Numbered from the stretch's first letter, positions 10,146 through 21,802 are shown. The stretch is 64,000 nt of DNA from Dolomedes plantarius (GCA_907164885.2 OU015490.1:237070579-237134578), one strand, 5' to 3'. The notes: generated by a model not told the origin, from the sequence alone. A program made the numbers and translations.

Positions 10146-10498
10146 AGCCCAAGGTAGCCTAGGAATAGGGATTTCGGCGCTGAGAGTGCTCGGATCGTAA
10201 CCCGACAAGCGCCATTAAACGCCTTCGTGTCTAGGCCGAATATGAGCGCATTAAATCCGTAGACCGAAAAGTCCCTCTATGAGGTCAGAGAGGATGGAAG
10301 AGGGTTGGAGCCTCGTAGATGCCGCTCCTGGGGGGTGTGCTCGGTCAAATTGAGGTGGCACCTGGCTAAGTTGAAATCCGACTCTTGTGGTACCATTATA
10401 AACTGGAGCTGCACCCTTCATCCCGCTGGGCTATATGGACCTAGCCTTGTATACTTCCGGCCAGGGAGCATTAGAGACAACAACAACATCAACAACAT
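10146..10498 (+). mobile_element. tRNA-derived SINE, copy 2
   Basis: This copy starts CCCAAGGTAGCCTAGG, as the minus-strand copy at 2478-2811 does. It has a degenerate tRNA-like head (GGATCGTAACCCG where the B box should be), then the shared body with GTCTAGGCCGAATATGAGCG, GGTGGCACCTGGCTA and CTCTTGTGGTACCAT. The tail is GACAACAACAACATCAACAACA. The B box has decayed more than in copies 1 and 3, so this one is unlikely to be transcribed. A 107-codon frame inside it is coincidental. Confidence 0.75.
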
Positions 10499-10499
10499 G

Positions 10500-11364
10500 G
10501 TATACAATCTGAATGTGGATGTGAGACATTTTGAGACGGTAATGGAACAAGCATGTATGGCAGTGACAGTGTCATTATACAAATTTTTAAGATACTTTAC
10601 AACAAATAATTGCGTAAAACAGATGTGAAAACACTGTTATTTTTTTTATTTGGTGATAGAATGTAGTGGATTTTTTAATCGAATGTGCCTTCTTATATAA
10701 GGAAAAAAATAATATTAAAAAATTTTACTTTAAAAATCTGAAAGATTCTTTTATTCTTATCTGCTAAAATATAATCTGCCAAAAGTAATTTGCTCATGTG
10801 CTGAAAATAAAATATTTCAGATGTCTGTCTTTGCAGAAATATTCTACTCGCATTTTTTCATTTTTTGTCCCTTTTGTGAAGAAAGCAACGTTTATAAATA
10901 TTTTGTGGATAGAACTTGTGAAAATTCTGTTTACAAAAATTCCTATCCAATAAAGGGGAAAAACATATATCGGGGCAATTTAGACCTGAAAGATTTAAAA
11001 TTTTTTTTTTCAAATTTCGATTGTTAATCTCATAGACATTTTAAGAAAAGTAGAAGCAAGAAACACTATACAAGTTTTCATAGAGATACAGTGCGAGAAA
11101 TATTACATACATATTTTTAAAGATGACAAGTCATGAAAAATTCCATTTGGAGATAAGCGGAACAGCAGGGTAACTGTAGAGAATACAGTATTTAAAATGT
11201 TGCATTTGGTAAAGTAATCATCCTACATACATTCGATTTATGGTATGTTTCTCGGGCCAAATAAAACAAAGTGGCCTTTTATGTAACTTTGACTTTCGAG
11301 CTTACACGAAGAATTCATTGAAAATACCATTTTCATATGCTAAATTTATCTGAAGAAAATGGTC
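10500..11364. other. Unassigned AT-rich sequence
   Basis: Spacer between two SINE copies with only short open frames (for example 10821-11027, no recognised domain). Confidence 0.45.
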
Positions 11365-11692
11365 CAATGAAGCTTAGTGATAGCGCGCTGGGCTTCGGAC
11401 TGAGAGGTGCTTAGTTCGAATCCAAACATTAAATACCTTCGTTTCTAGGTCGAATAACGTCACATTAAATCCGTAGACTGAAAAAGTTCTATGATGTCGG
11501 TAGGTGGGAAAAGGTACGAGTCCCTCAGATGTCGCCTCTGGGGTTAAATTTGGGATAGCACCTGGCTAGATCGTACTCCAACCCTTGTGGTGCCATGATG
11601 AATCGGAACCCCATTCCTCAGCCAGTAGCTATATAAATGGACCTTGTCTGGAATGCTCCGCCCAGAGGACTATAGTCGCAAAAACAACCACA
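11365..11692 (+). mobile_element. tRNA-derived SINE, copy 3 (best-preserved tRNA head)
   Basis: The head reads TAGCGCGCTGG (A-box-like, from about 11381) and GTTCGAATCC (perfect B-box core, 11414-11423), spaced as in a tRNA gene. It is followed by the SINE body (TTTCTAGGTCGAATAACGT, AGCACCTGGCTAGA, CCCTTGTGGTGCCAT) and an A/C-rich CAA-like tail near 11680-11692. Secondary-structure pairing beyond the boxes is poor, so I do not call a tRNA gene. Confidence 0.75.
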
Positions 11693-12254
11693 CATCTAAA
11701 AAGCGAAATTATCCGCATGTGATGCCCATTTTAATTACTATAAGGCGAGTGCTATTGTTTAACCCTTATGATTTTTTCCTGTTTGTTATGTGTGCTTTGC
11801 CTTTATGCACTACCGTAAGAACGGGGTCACTTTGTGACTGCAGGGGTAACTTTGTGACACAGAGTAATTTTTTTTGTATTCCAATCTTGCACAGCGCCCG
11901 CGATACAGGGAATGCAAAGAACAGCGCCAACAGCTTGTTCGACATGCAGAGATACCTAGTGGCCGGTGGCCGAAGCTTTTGAGCCATTTGTCTTCGCTAG
12001 CCACTGTATTGTTCAGACCATTCGTCAAGCTATTGACTCAAACTTCAGAAACTTTGTGTGCTGAAGACTAACATCTTATACAGCTAACTACCACAGGTAA
12101 TTATTTTTTATTGTCAATATGTTTGATAGATTGTGGAGCAATACAACTTTTGTGCAGTGATATTTCAGAGAGATATGATAACGCAACCTAAATATCGAAA
12201 GGTGGCGGGGTTACTTTGTGACACATTGACACTTTCACAAAATAACCCACGAAG

Positions 12255-12478
12255 ACAACCCACCCCCTCCAGCCACTCGATGTTGCATTTTTCCGTCCTT
12301 TAATATACCACTGGCGAGAAAGAAATATTGACTATCTGTAAAAAAATCTACCCGAAGGAGCAGAATGTGCCGAAATACGAATTTCCCAATCTTCTCAAAG
12401 AACTGATGGCTGCTCTGGGTACCCGAGGTCTCTTTGATGTCAAAGATAGAGATAAAGCTATCCAATATTTGTAGTAGG
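12255..12478 (+). pseudogene. pogo/jerky-type transposase C-terminal remnant
   Basis: Using two frames, the sequence reads PTPSSHSMLHFSVL-like decay of the 'THLLQPLDVAFF' block. It then gives EILTICKKIYPKEQNVPKYE and FPNLLKELMAALG...DRDKAIQYL, the segment that follows the last catalytic Asp in pogo/Tigger/jerky proteins. A frameshift and a stop break it. It lies between the 16-bp motif at 12207 and the Tc1 insertion at 12485, consistent with being the end of the host element's transposase. Identity rests on block order rather than long similarity. Confidence 0.5.
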
Positions 12479-12484
12479 TATATA

Positions 12485-13905
12485 CACTGATGGCCACTGT
12501 AAATGCAACACCCTGAAGGAAACATGAAAATAACATGAAATTTACAACATGCATTAGCGGAGGTGAGATATGCAAATGATTAGAATTTCAGCGCAGACGC
12601 ACATCACGCGCGCCTGTGGCGCCACTTCAAAGCGCTATTTAAGGCTTGGAGATTTCGACGATTTCAAGTTCGGCAATTGTGTTTTCCTTGTGGTTTTTTC
12701 AAAAAAACGATCAATTACGCCTCGTCGAAAACAGCGATCATCTTTTGATCAAGTATCCGAGTTCGACAGAGGAAGGATAGTGGCTTACCGAGATTGTGGA
12801 TTATCTTTCAGGGAAATCGGTAGTCGTGTTGGACGAAACCAAACAACTGTAATACGGATATGTGATCGTTGGATGCAGGAAGGTACGACGGACCGGCGTG
12901 TTGGATCGCATCCACCTCAGCGCACCACTTCACGTGATGATAGGCAAATTGTGCGCATGGCAGTGACGGATCGCTCAATCACATCACGAACCGTAGCACA
13001 GCACATGCAGTCTGTAACGCATCATCCAGTGTCTGCGCGTACCATTCGACGCCGTTTACAGCAGAGTGGTCTGTCCGCAAGACGTCCATTGCTTTGTCTA
13101 CCCTTGACGCAGAACCACAGACGTCTCCGCCGCCAATGGTGCGATGACAGAAGGATGTGGAAATTGTCAGAATTGACAGAATGGAAGGAAATTGTCTTTA
13201 CTGACGAGTCCCGCTTCTGTCTGCAACACCACGATGGTCGCATTCGAGTCTGGAGACACCGTGAAGAGAGGATGCTGAACAGCTGCGTTATGCACCGCCA
13301 CACTGGTCCTGCACTGGGTATTATGGTATGGGGCGGTATTGGATATCACTCTCGCACACCTATAGTACGCATTGCCGGTACTTTAAACAGCCAGCGCTAC
13401 ATCTCCGAGGTGTTGGAGCCAGTTGTCCTTCCTTAACTTCAGGGATTGCCCACAGCCATATTTCAACAGGATAATGCGCGACCACACGTGACACGCATTG
13501 TCCAACGGTTCTTCGTCAATCGCCAGATTGAATTTCTTCCCTGGCCGCCTCGCTCTCCGGATCTTTCGCCGATAGAAAACATGTGGTCCATGGTTGCTCT
13601 ATGATTGACCCAGATTCCATCCCCAGCTGCCACAGCAGATCAACTTTGGTAACGTGTGGAAGCTGCTTGGTCTCCTGTACCCCAAGAACTCATCCAAAGT
13701 CTCTTTGAATCAATGCCGAGGCGTGTGGCAGCGGTGATCTCCAACAATGGCGGCTACTCTGGCTACTGATTTTGGCAGGAACCACACTTCACAGATGTCT
13801 ATAAATTCAATCATTTGATACTTGGTCAACATGTTATCTACAAAATAAATTTTGTTGTGATATCTCTTGTCTTTCTTGGTGTTGCAATTTGGGTGGCCAG
13901 CAGTG
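12485..13905 (+). mobile_element. Tc1 element, complete ends, 1,421 bp
   Basis: The left terminus CACTGATGGCCACTGTAAAT and the right terminus (opposite strand) CACTGCTGGCCACCCAAATT form imperfect inverted repeats that continue to GCAACACC. TA lies on both sides (12483-12484 and 13906-13907), the Tc1 target duplication. Between them lies one transposase gene without frameshifts but with three premature stops. It is inserted inside the pogo-like element 11813-14204, giving a clear order of events: the pogo-like element first, Tc1 second. Confidence 0.88.
12717..13769 (+). pseudogene. Tc1 transposase, DD34E, three nonsense mutations
   Basis: One frame runs from about 12717 to the natural stop TGA at 13767-13769, about 350 codons, normal Tc1 length. 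The N-terminus has paired helix-turn-helix features (SEFDRGRIVAYRDCGLSFRE, then GRNQTTV). The catalytic residues are visible: D in VFTDESRF, D in IFQQDNARPH and E in SPDLSPIENMW, with 34 residues between the second D and E. In-frame stops sit at 13434 (TAA), 13602 (TGA) and 13650 (TAA). Where related proteins usually begin there is ACG at 12717-12719, so the start may also be lost; that is inferred from family comparison. The open frame does extend upstream to 12570, but that part overlaps the element's 5' leader. Confidence 0.88.
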
Positions 13906-14204
13906 TATAATTGTGTATCCTTCTTTTAATAAGCGTTTTACTGTGTAACTTTTATTTCAAGTAATTTTTCCTCTTAGATTTCAAGGCAAAAACAGAGATG
14001 TAACAAATTAGCCTCACTCGGCGGGGCAACTTTGTGATACATTTTAACTTTAATTTTTCAAAGTAATTAAAGTTCCGCGTAATGTACTACACAAGGAAAG
14101 GATGTACGAATAATTTGCAATTGTTTATTTTGGACTGCTTTTAAATTGATCGGCTGGCACAAGAAAAAATTTTAAATCCGTCACAACGTAACCCCATCTT
14201 ACTG

Positions 14205-15254
14205 TGTCATAAAAGTTCCTTTAGACAACATTTCTAATCCTCACCAAGAGTTGTTATTTTTGCATATAAACTGCATCTGTAGATAATCAATTTTGTATTC
14301 GGGATAAGAAAAAAAAAGTCTTGGTGTGAGACTTATTTAAAGAATTAATAAAACTTTTGTACTTTGCAAAGGATTTAAGCAATAAATCAATTTTCTATCC
14401 TAACTCTAAAAAAAAAAGTACTTCGAGGAATCATTTTTTCTTCACCACAAAAGTAAAGAAAAACGTTACTAATGCTGAAAAAAAACCCTGCGTGTATTAG
14501 GAAAAAGTTCTGACTCAAACTTTGACAGAAAATACTTTTACAAAATGGACGTGTCACAGCATGTTTCTAGTGATGGAAAAATAGTTTATGGAAAGTTATA
14601 ATAACTTACTACCAAACTTTTGAATAAAAATAATACGCAATATTTTTGCATTCACATTCCTTGGAAAAACATTTAATATATTGCTATTAAAATAATTTTC
14701 CTTTGCAAGTACCTTCCCCCTAGATGTTAAACTGTATCGACATAAAGGAATTTTTATCTCCTAAAAAATTGTATATCCTCAAGTCCTCAAAAAACCGAAA
14801 TAATGTCAAACTAATTTCTTACATAAAATCAGATAAAACTATTTTCTTTTCATTCAAATAAATTATATCAGATTATAAAACTATGTTTCCAGCAGAAAAT
14901 TGACTTACGTTATTGTGATCACACAAAATATATCTGGCATTTTTTAAATATATTTTGCTGTAAAAATATATTTTTTCAGTTACAATCGAACATTTGGAGA
15001 ACTCAGAAAACTGTGATTTAAACTTATTTACTCTTGAAACTGCAACCGATGTTGATATATGAGTGAATGAAGAAATATTTTTCTCGTATTCTCGTGTACA
15101 ACTTTCAAACTAATGAATGGAGATGTAATAAATTTATTTAACTTGGCTTTTAGCCCACACGACAAGTCCTCAAAGTTCATGCAGAAGATTTTAAGAAAAT
15201 GATTTTATGCGATTTTTGTTTTAAATTACAAAGTTAAATGAAATCTGTAAACTC
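14205..15254. other. Unassigned AT-rich sequence
   Basis: No coding or repeat structure is recognised between the pogo-like element and the next Tc1 remnant. Confidence 0.45.
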
Positions 15255-16273
15255 ATCTCTCGAATAATGTCTGAAGGTATCCTCGAGGCAATTCGCACCA
15301 TGAATATTGCTGTGCAGTCCACAAATCCATACGAGTGCGAGGGATGGAGATCTCCTCTGAACAGCACGTTGCAAGCCATCCCACATATGCTCAATAATGT
15401 TCATGTCTGGGGATTTAGGTGTTCAATGGAAGTGGCTGAAGTCAGAAGAGAGATCAGGAGCCACTCGGTAGCAACTCTCGACGTGTAGGGTACCGCATTG
15501 CCCTTCTTGAGTTGTCCAAGTCTGTCGGAGTGCACAATGGACATGAATTGGTGTAGATGAACGGACAGGATGCTTATGTATCCGTCACCTGTCAAAGTTG
15601 TCTCTATCAGGGGTCCCATGACACGCGAAGTGCACACGCCTCATACCATCACAGAGTATGAGGACCTACTTCAACAGTCCCCTGTTGACATGTGGGGTCC
15701 ATAGATTCATGAGGTTGTCTCCATACCCGCACACGTCCATCCGCCCGATACAATTGGAAACGAGACTCGTCTGACCAGACAACGTGTTTCCAGTCATCAA
15801 TAGTCCAATGGAGGTGTTGGCGGACCCAGGCTGGGCGTAAAGCTTTGTGCCGTGCAGTCAACAAAGGTACACGAGTGGGCCTGCGGCTCCGAAAGCCCAT
15901 ATCAATGATGGTCCGTTGAACAGTTCGCCATGCTGACGCTTGTTGATGCCCCACATTGCAATCCGTAGGAATTTGAGGAAGTGTTGCACGTCTATCTCGT
16001 TTACAGATTCTCGTCAGTCGTCGACGGTCTCGTACTTTTAAGGTCTTTTTTCCTGCCACACCGCTGTCAGTGATTTGATGTTTTACCGGATACCTGATAT
16101 TCATGGTACACTCGTAAAATTTTCTTGCTCGAAAATCCAAATTGCATCACTGCTTCCGAGATGCTATGTCCCATCTCTCGTGAGCCGACTATAACGCCAC
16201 GTTGAAAGTCACATAAATCGTGATAGCCTGCCATTGTAGCAGCAGGAACCGATCTAACGGCTTCTCTAGACAC
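15255..16273 (-). pseudogene. Tc1-like transposase, frameshifted
   Basis: The minus strand reads from an N-terminal segment containing DFQRGVIVGSREMGHSIS (helix-turn-helix; candidate start in AGYHDL context near 16230). It continues into a second frame (15649-16140) with RDRRRLTRICKRDRRATLPQ, RTIIDMGFRSRRPTR and VVWSDESRFQLYRADGRVRV, which holds the first catalytic Asp. A third frame (15401-15637) carries decayed sequence where QQDN should be. SPDMNIIEHMWDGLQRAVQR near 15370 holds the E. At least two frameshifts and several stops are present, and the second Asp block is not intact. Terminal inverted repeats were not found. Confidence 0.82.
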
Positions 16274-16329
16274 CTGTTGTCTTATACTGGCTCTGCCGAC
16301 CGCATCCCGTTACTCTGATTTGAAGCATA

Positions 16330-17052
16330 TCTTCGTTATTTGCTTATGTACACCTGAACCTGTTTTTTTATCATCCGTACCATATATTGAATTAAATGTA
16401 TATTTAAAACTATATATCTGATTAACGCATAAAACAAACGGAATTTTAAAATTTACAAAAAACAATACTAATGTTATAAACTTACACTACTAACTACGTT
16501 GTTGATAAAATCTTTGTATTATGATGATTCTTGGCAGTGCTAGTAAATCTTCAACATGTGTAATCCTATTAGTCTTAGATTATAATCCATTTATATACGT
16601 GCATATGTATGTATACATTGGAAACATAAATACGTAATATTTATCTTCTCTCAGAACGTTTAAATATTAAATACTCAATGATCTAAAATAATCATTACTA
16701 AACTTTATTGAAAGAACTGGTTTTTATAGTAACCCTGTAACGTATATTATTGGAATAATGATTTTCGAAAGGTGAAATGCACTTAGAGTTTATTTGTTTA
16801 TAGAAATTGTATTTATTTTATTGACATTACTTTGTTATTTATTACTTATAGCATGACATTTTTATTCTTTTGTATCCTTTGTTTCAGATACATTTACACA
16901 GGCATAGCTATCTTTTCTAGACCAATTTTCAAAAGATTTAAAAAGAAATAAGACGTTTTCTTGGAAATCGGAAACATGTACTTTTGTAGCAATACTTTAT
17001 GTCCTCTCCGTAAAACATATATTAAGATAGGTTTAAAGAAACTTATTTTATT
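16330..17052. other. Unassigned AT-rich sequence
   Basis: No features recognised; it leads into the satellite array. Confidence 0.45.
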
Positions 17053-18207
17053 TGTATACTACTAAATTGGGTAGGAAAGAATTTTCTATTGAACTTCGTT
17101 TTGGCTGCACTGAATTCCACAATAATAAGCTTGTTTAAGTGCTTTAGTGATGTTTAAATAAAAATTTCACAGACATTTTTATCATATCTTGTGAATCGTA
17201 GGTGATTTATCCCATTTGTTGTCATCAGATCTCATTTACGCTTTAATATTTAATGTGTTTTATATGTTCTTAAAATCTCTATATACTACTAAATTGGGTA
17301 GCCAAGAATTTTTCCGTTTAGCTTCGTTTAGGTGGCACCGAATTACACAATAAGAAGCTTGTAGTTTAAGTGCTATAGTGATGTTTAAATAAGAATTTTA
17401 GAGCCATTTTTATCATATCTTCTGAATCGTAGGTGATTTATGCCCATTTGTTGTCATCAGGTCTCTTTTACGCCTTAATCTTAAATGTGTTTTATATGTT
17501 CTTAAAATCTCTATATACTACTAAATTGGGTAGCCAAGAATTTTTCCGTTTAGCTTCGTTTAGGTGGCACCGAATTACACAATAAGAAGCTTGTAGTTTA
17601 AGTGCTATAGTGATGTTTAAATAAGAATTTTAGAGCCATTTTTATCATATCTTCTGAATCGTAGGTGATTTATGCCCATTTGTTGTCATCAGGTCTCTTT
17701 TACGCCTTAATCTTAAATGTGTTTTATATGTTCTTAAAATCTCTATATACTACTAAATTGGGTAGCCAAGAATTTTTCCGTTTAGCTTCGTTTAGGTGGC
17801 ACTGAATTACACAATAAGAAGCTTGTAGTTTAAGTGCTATAGTGATGTTTAAATAAGAATTTTAGAGCCATTTTTATCATATCTTCTGAATCGTAGGTGA
17901 TTTATGCCCATTTGTTGTCATCAGGTCTCTTTTACGCCTTAATCTTAAATGTGTTTTATATGTTCTTAAAATCTCTATATACTACTAAATTGGGTAGCCA
18001 AGAATTTTCCGTTTAGCTTCGTTTAGGTGGCACCGAATTACACAATAAGAAGCTTGTAGTTTAAGTGCTATAGTGATGTTTAAATAAGAATTTTAGAGCC
18101 ATTTTTATCATATCTTCTGAATCGTAGGTGATTTATGCCCATTTGTTGTCATCAGGTCTCTTTTACGCCTTAATCTTAAATGTGTTTTATATGTTCTTAA
18201 AATCTCT
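17053..18207 (+). repeat. 232-bp satellite array, five tandem copies
   Basis: Units begin at TATACTACTAAATTGGGTAG, with starts at about 17055, 17282, 17514, 17746 and 17978. Copies 2 to 5 are almost identical (isolated differences such as CACCG/CACTG and one T deletion). Copy 1 is clearly diverged and about 5 bp shorter. The last unit stops at AAAATCTCT near 18207 and is followed by unrelated DNA. No coding frame runs through the array. The gradient of identity implies recent expansion from an older single copy or the edge of a larger homogenised family. Confidence 0.95.
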
Positions 18208-19133
18208 TTAGCGCAGTATTCGAATATGTTACTTGGCGTCATGAACACTGAACGCACTGCATGATTTAGGCGTGAGTTGAGTACAGTAAAACAACATATC
18301 GCCCACACTCCAATTTATATAATGCTAATGCATAATACTCCTTGTACTCGCTGTGACCATCCTACTGACCAAGGTATGCGCGACAACCCCCCAGCCTGAT
18401 CACGTGACGAAGGGTTGGGGGGAGCTGTAAAAGGAGAAAACGGCAGAAAAACCAGTAGAGTCGAAGAGTGATGTGTCTACCCAATGTGTGTGTAACACGT
18501 GACTTTTTTAAGCATGAGTTTTGTGATGTTGAATAACTCGAGGTAAAAATGTTACAATCTACTATTCTTAGTGAACTGTGTCGATCACAGAAAAATACTC
18601 CTTGGTAAAAGCTCTTTAGTTTCCTTTTATTTTAAACCTCTATTTTGTATATGTCCGTGGATTGGGACTTTAATTTCACTGACCTATATCTTTTCCAATG
18701 GAATGAAAGTCCTATACGAACTCTGTATGAATTTTCACTATATCACTAATATTTAAGAACATGTACATTTTTACACCAAACCATCCATTTTACAGTCGCT
18801 GTACTACTATTATGGTCAAGTTATTCTCTTCAATGAATGCACGTAAATAAGAGAGTTTACAGCATAATTTTGTTGCATTCAGATTTTTTTATTTAAAGAT
18901 GCAAAAACGTCTTCATACTCTATAGTTATATCCTTAACAACAGTTATTCATACATTAACAGCACTTATTAACACTTGTTTTCATGTGATTCCACCTCTGT
19001 ACAAAATCAACATGTAAACAACGTTCTTGAATCTGTTTTATCTTTTACTGTTTGTCGGGACCTCGTGGTTAAGTAGGTTGCTTATGGTTTCCATAGACAC
19101 ATAAACTACTCTTTCCTTACATATACAGGTGAT
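18208..19133. other. Unassigned; contains a short G/C-rich patch
   Basis: Mostly featureless. A patch at 18380-18430 is richer in G and C, with CCCCCC and GGGGGG tracts flanking ATCACGTGA (E-box CACGTG at 18401-18406). No gene is recognised. Confidence 0.4.
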
Positions 19134-19135
19134 AC

Positions 19136-19953
19136 TCCTATAACACGGTATATAGGTTCCTAGAAAATACCGTGTTGTGTGAAACCGTGTTATATGAGAC
19201 CCAGAGACAGTTCAAAAAAGGGGAGTTACGTTCCAAAAACTTATTAAAAATAAACATTTTTTTTTTAAATTCCATATAAACAACTTAATATTTAGTAAAA
19301 ATATAAATGTAGGTATAACACAAAACGAAAAGAAACAAAAAATATTATTTTCATTTAATGTGACATTTATTTAATAAATTTCTTCCTCATCACAGCTCAG
19401 TACACTCAAACGAGAACATGTTTTCGGTTGAACGACGGCACCCTCACCTTTTTCTTCATTTATATTTTTTACACTTTCTATCCTCTTTAAAGAATCTGTA
19501 ATGTTGGTTTGTTTGCTGGTTCTTACAAGGTCATTGTAGATTTCACGGTATGGGGATAGACAGTTTTGCAGCTCCCTTTTGAATTTTCGGCTTCTTTCAG
19601 CGGAAGGGTCTGCATTCAAGAAAAATGATTCAAGATTTTCATCTAAGCTTAGGCCTTCTTGCAATTTTATAGAGTTATAAATGAATAAATTATAATTTGT
19701 TTATACATTTTCATGTAAAGCCACCATAGTTTATTCTTCCTTACCGTCATTATTTTAGGGTAATTTAGTTTTAAATGTGTTAAACAAAAATCATGATATC
19801 TAGTGCTGTAGAAGTACAGTGTTGTTCAAAGGTTTTCGCAATTTTTTAATCGTGTTAGAGCGAAACCGTGTTACAGGTTGCTTTGTTATACGAGGGTTCC
19901 CGCAATTTATCCTATCGTGTTAGATCGAAACCGTGTTCTAAGAGGTCGTACTG
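19136..19953 (-). mobile_element. Tigger/pogo-like deletion derivative, 818 bp
   Basis: TA dinucleotides flank the ends (19134-19135 and 19954-19955). The left terminus CAGGTGATACTCCTATAACA and the right terminus (opposite strand) CAGTACGACCTCTTAGAACA are imperfect inverted repeats. Several copies of a motif ACACGGT / CCGTGTT lie just inside both ends (19145-19190 and 19855-19940). The interior holds a minus-strand coding remnant. Short length and TA duplication agree with a non-autonomous pogo-type element. Confidence 0.6.
19371..19685 (-). pseudogene. Probable Tigger/jerky transposase C-terminal fragment
   Basis: The minus-strand frame of about 100 codons ends at the stop near 19371. It is acidic then basic (LQEGLSLDENLESFF, then KRELQNCLSPYREIYNDLV, then SSKQT-like TSKQTNITDSLKRIES). 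The KQT.I.D...K segment near the end resembles the tail of Tigger/jerky transposases. No catalytic motif is present, so the assignment depends on the surrounding inverted termini. It could instead be a captured sequence. Confidence 0.4.
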
Positions 19954-19955
19954 TA

Positions 19956-21216
19956 GGAGGGCTACCTGTATACAAATATCTTGATTTATTCATACATATT
20001 TACGGAACCTATTATACTAAATTTCCATTATTAATCAATCATTAACAATCATTAATCCGTCGAAATCCAGAGAGAGTCTAAACTCTTCATTCTAAAGTTC
20101 AGCATAGAAACAGGAAGCACTTCACGAATTTACCTCTCATTCGTCTCTTCTTTAGACCTCCTCGCTCTCCCTTTTTATAACTCCTCTTTCAGAAAATCCA
20201 GATCATCCTAAAAGCTTCTGGATCGGCGTGGGAAAGCTTCAGCGACTTCCGGTCAGTTAGTGTGTCACAATATCTGTTCACTAATGACCGTAGTCACCTT
20301 TCTTGGAACTCTCCGTTAACGAACTTGTTTAACGACAACCGTCAATATTTTCTTAAAACCGGTGGCATATGGAATGGCTTTTTCCAATTTAGAATGGGCA
20401 CAGCACCACCATCTATGCATGCCTCTGACATTTTTACAGTTAATTGGATGTTACTATCTTTAATTTTCTTTAACACCAATATCAATATTCTCTAAAGTAT
20501 ATAATTCACATCTTTACAACACATCTAGTGAAATGGTACAGTAAATTATCTGTCAGATTTTGTGTTTTAAAACATCAATCAACTAATCCATTGATGATAA
20601 TCATTGTAATTGTTCTTTCTTATTCCTTCCAACTTCAATCGATATTTTATTTTTACTAAGATCAACAACAGTTTCATAATCTCAATTTTCTCTCTAAGAA
20701 TTTTAAAGTTATTTTGTAGTGTTTGTTTAATAATTTTTGGCAAAGTTTCTGGAAGAAAAAAATTGTTATCTCTATTTTATCACGCAAGCTGTCTCAAAGG
20801 AAATATACCTTAACATGATATTTCATTACCTTCGAGTTTGCAATTCTTATAACTTTTAGAGACTTCAAGCATAAATTTCGATACTACGTTTAAATTTTTA
20901 TTTATAATGAGAAAATATAATGATACATTTCAATTCATTCCTGCAATTTATTATTCTAGACGAGGAGTTTTTTCTCTTTATTTTTATAAGTAACTTCTGA
21001 GGTATCGATAAAAAGTTTTTGATGACTTTTTTGGATTTTTGTCATTTTGAAAAAAGAAGAATGCTCATTTTTAAAAAAAAATTGGTTTAGATCCATGCTT
21101 TTTTTGTGGGGGGAAATATTACCGTTGCCATGAAACAGATTAATGTTTCATTAAACAGCTGGCTAAAAAGGAACTGGAAATAATCAGAACAGCCGTTAAA
21201 ATCAATCTTAAAATAA
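19956..21216. other. Unassigned AT-rich sequence
   Basis: Short open frames at 20262-20495 and 20610-20813 show no recognisable domain. Confidence 0.45.
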
Positions 21217-21218
21217 TA

Positions 21219-21802
21219 CAGGGTGTTTAAAAAAGAATCACCCGATTTAAAATGAGTATATTATGAAAAATATTGATCATAGAAACTTAAAATTAATTTT
21301 ATATTACATGGCTAAACATACAGTTTTTTTATAAATCAAACTAAAGGTGCTCAATATGTCCACCTTTGAATGCACGACATATGTCTATACGGTAGGCAAA
21401 TTCATCATAAACTTTTGCGAGCATGTCTGCATAGACTGCTTCCACGGCTGTTATGCTTACACAGATATCCCGTGTCTTGGAATTATTTATACCATCGCCT
21501 AATGCTCTAAGAGGTAGGAACTTTAATCTGCCAGGATTTTGTCGACGAAAATCACGCTGAACAGTTGTTACGGACTCACACTTCGCAAAGCGTAGAACAC
21601 AAAATGATATCTGTTGTGCAGTCTGCCTCTTTACAAACGCTGCAGTGGCGAGCGAAGGAAGAACGGTAGTGCTACTTGTCGGCTACTACGGGAAACTCGA
21701 GATTTCCCTCTTTCTGCATATACATTATTCGATCAAAATGGATTAAAAGATGAATAGTTATGATTTTTTTTTAAATCGGATGATTCTTTTTGAGACACGG
21801 TG
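21219..21802 (-). mobile_element. Short mariner-type element, 584 bp
   Basis: The termini CAGGGTGTTTAAAAAAGAAT (left) and CACCGTGTCTCAAAAAGAAT (right, opposite strand) are inverted repeats that continue to CATCCGATTTAAAA. TA lies on each side (21217-21218, 21803-21804). On the minus strand a 3' coding remnant reads ...YRIDICRAFKGGHIEHL and a stop near 21345, the C-terminal signature of IS630/mariner-type transposases found in arthropods. Only the end of the transposase is retained. Confidence 0.68.

Larger units (their letters stand above)
11813..14204 (+). mobile_element. pogo/Tigger-like element split by a Tc1 insertion
   Basis: The left end CCGTAAGAACGGGGTCACTT (11813, after TA at 11811-11812) pairs with the right end, which read on the opposite strand is CAGTAAGATGGGGTTACGTT (from 14204). 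A 16-bp motif GGGGTNACTTTGTGAC recurs at 11823, 11843, 12207 and 14023, and inverted at 14180-14195. Such subterminal repeats are typical transposase-binding sites. The interior carries a pogo-type transposase tail (12255-12478) and is interrupted by a complete Tc1 element (12485-13905). Without that insertion the element would be about 0.97 kb, so it is itself a deletion derivative. The right flank is TG rather than TA. Confidence 0.6.

Noticed and set aside
11381..11450. Possible tRNA gene
   Set aside because: A and B boxes are present but arm pairing is poor and the segment is the head of a SINE with two other copies in the window.
13022..13349. Minus-strand frames of 60-93 codons
   Set aside because: They lie antisense to the Tc1 transposase 12717-13769 and have no independent support.
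17053..18207. CRISPR-like array
   Set aside because: The repeats are 232 bp, contiguous and without variable spacers in a eukaryotic context; it is a satellite.
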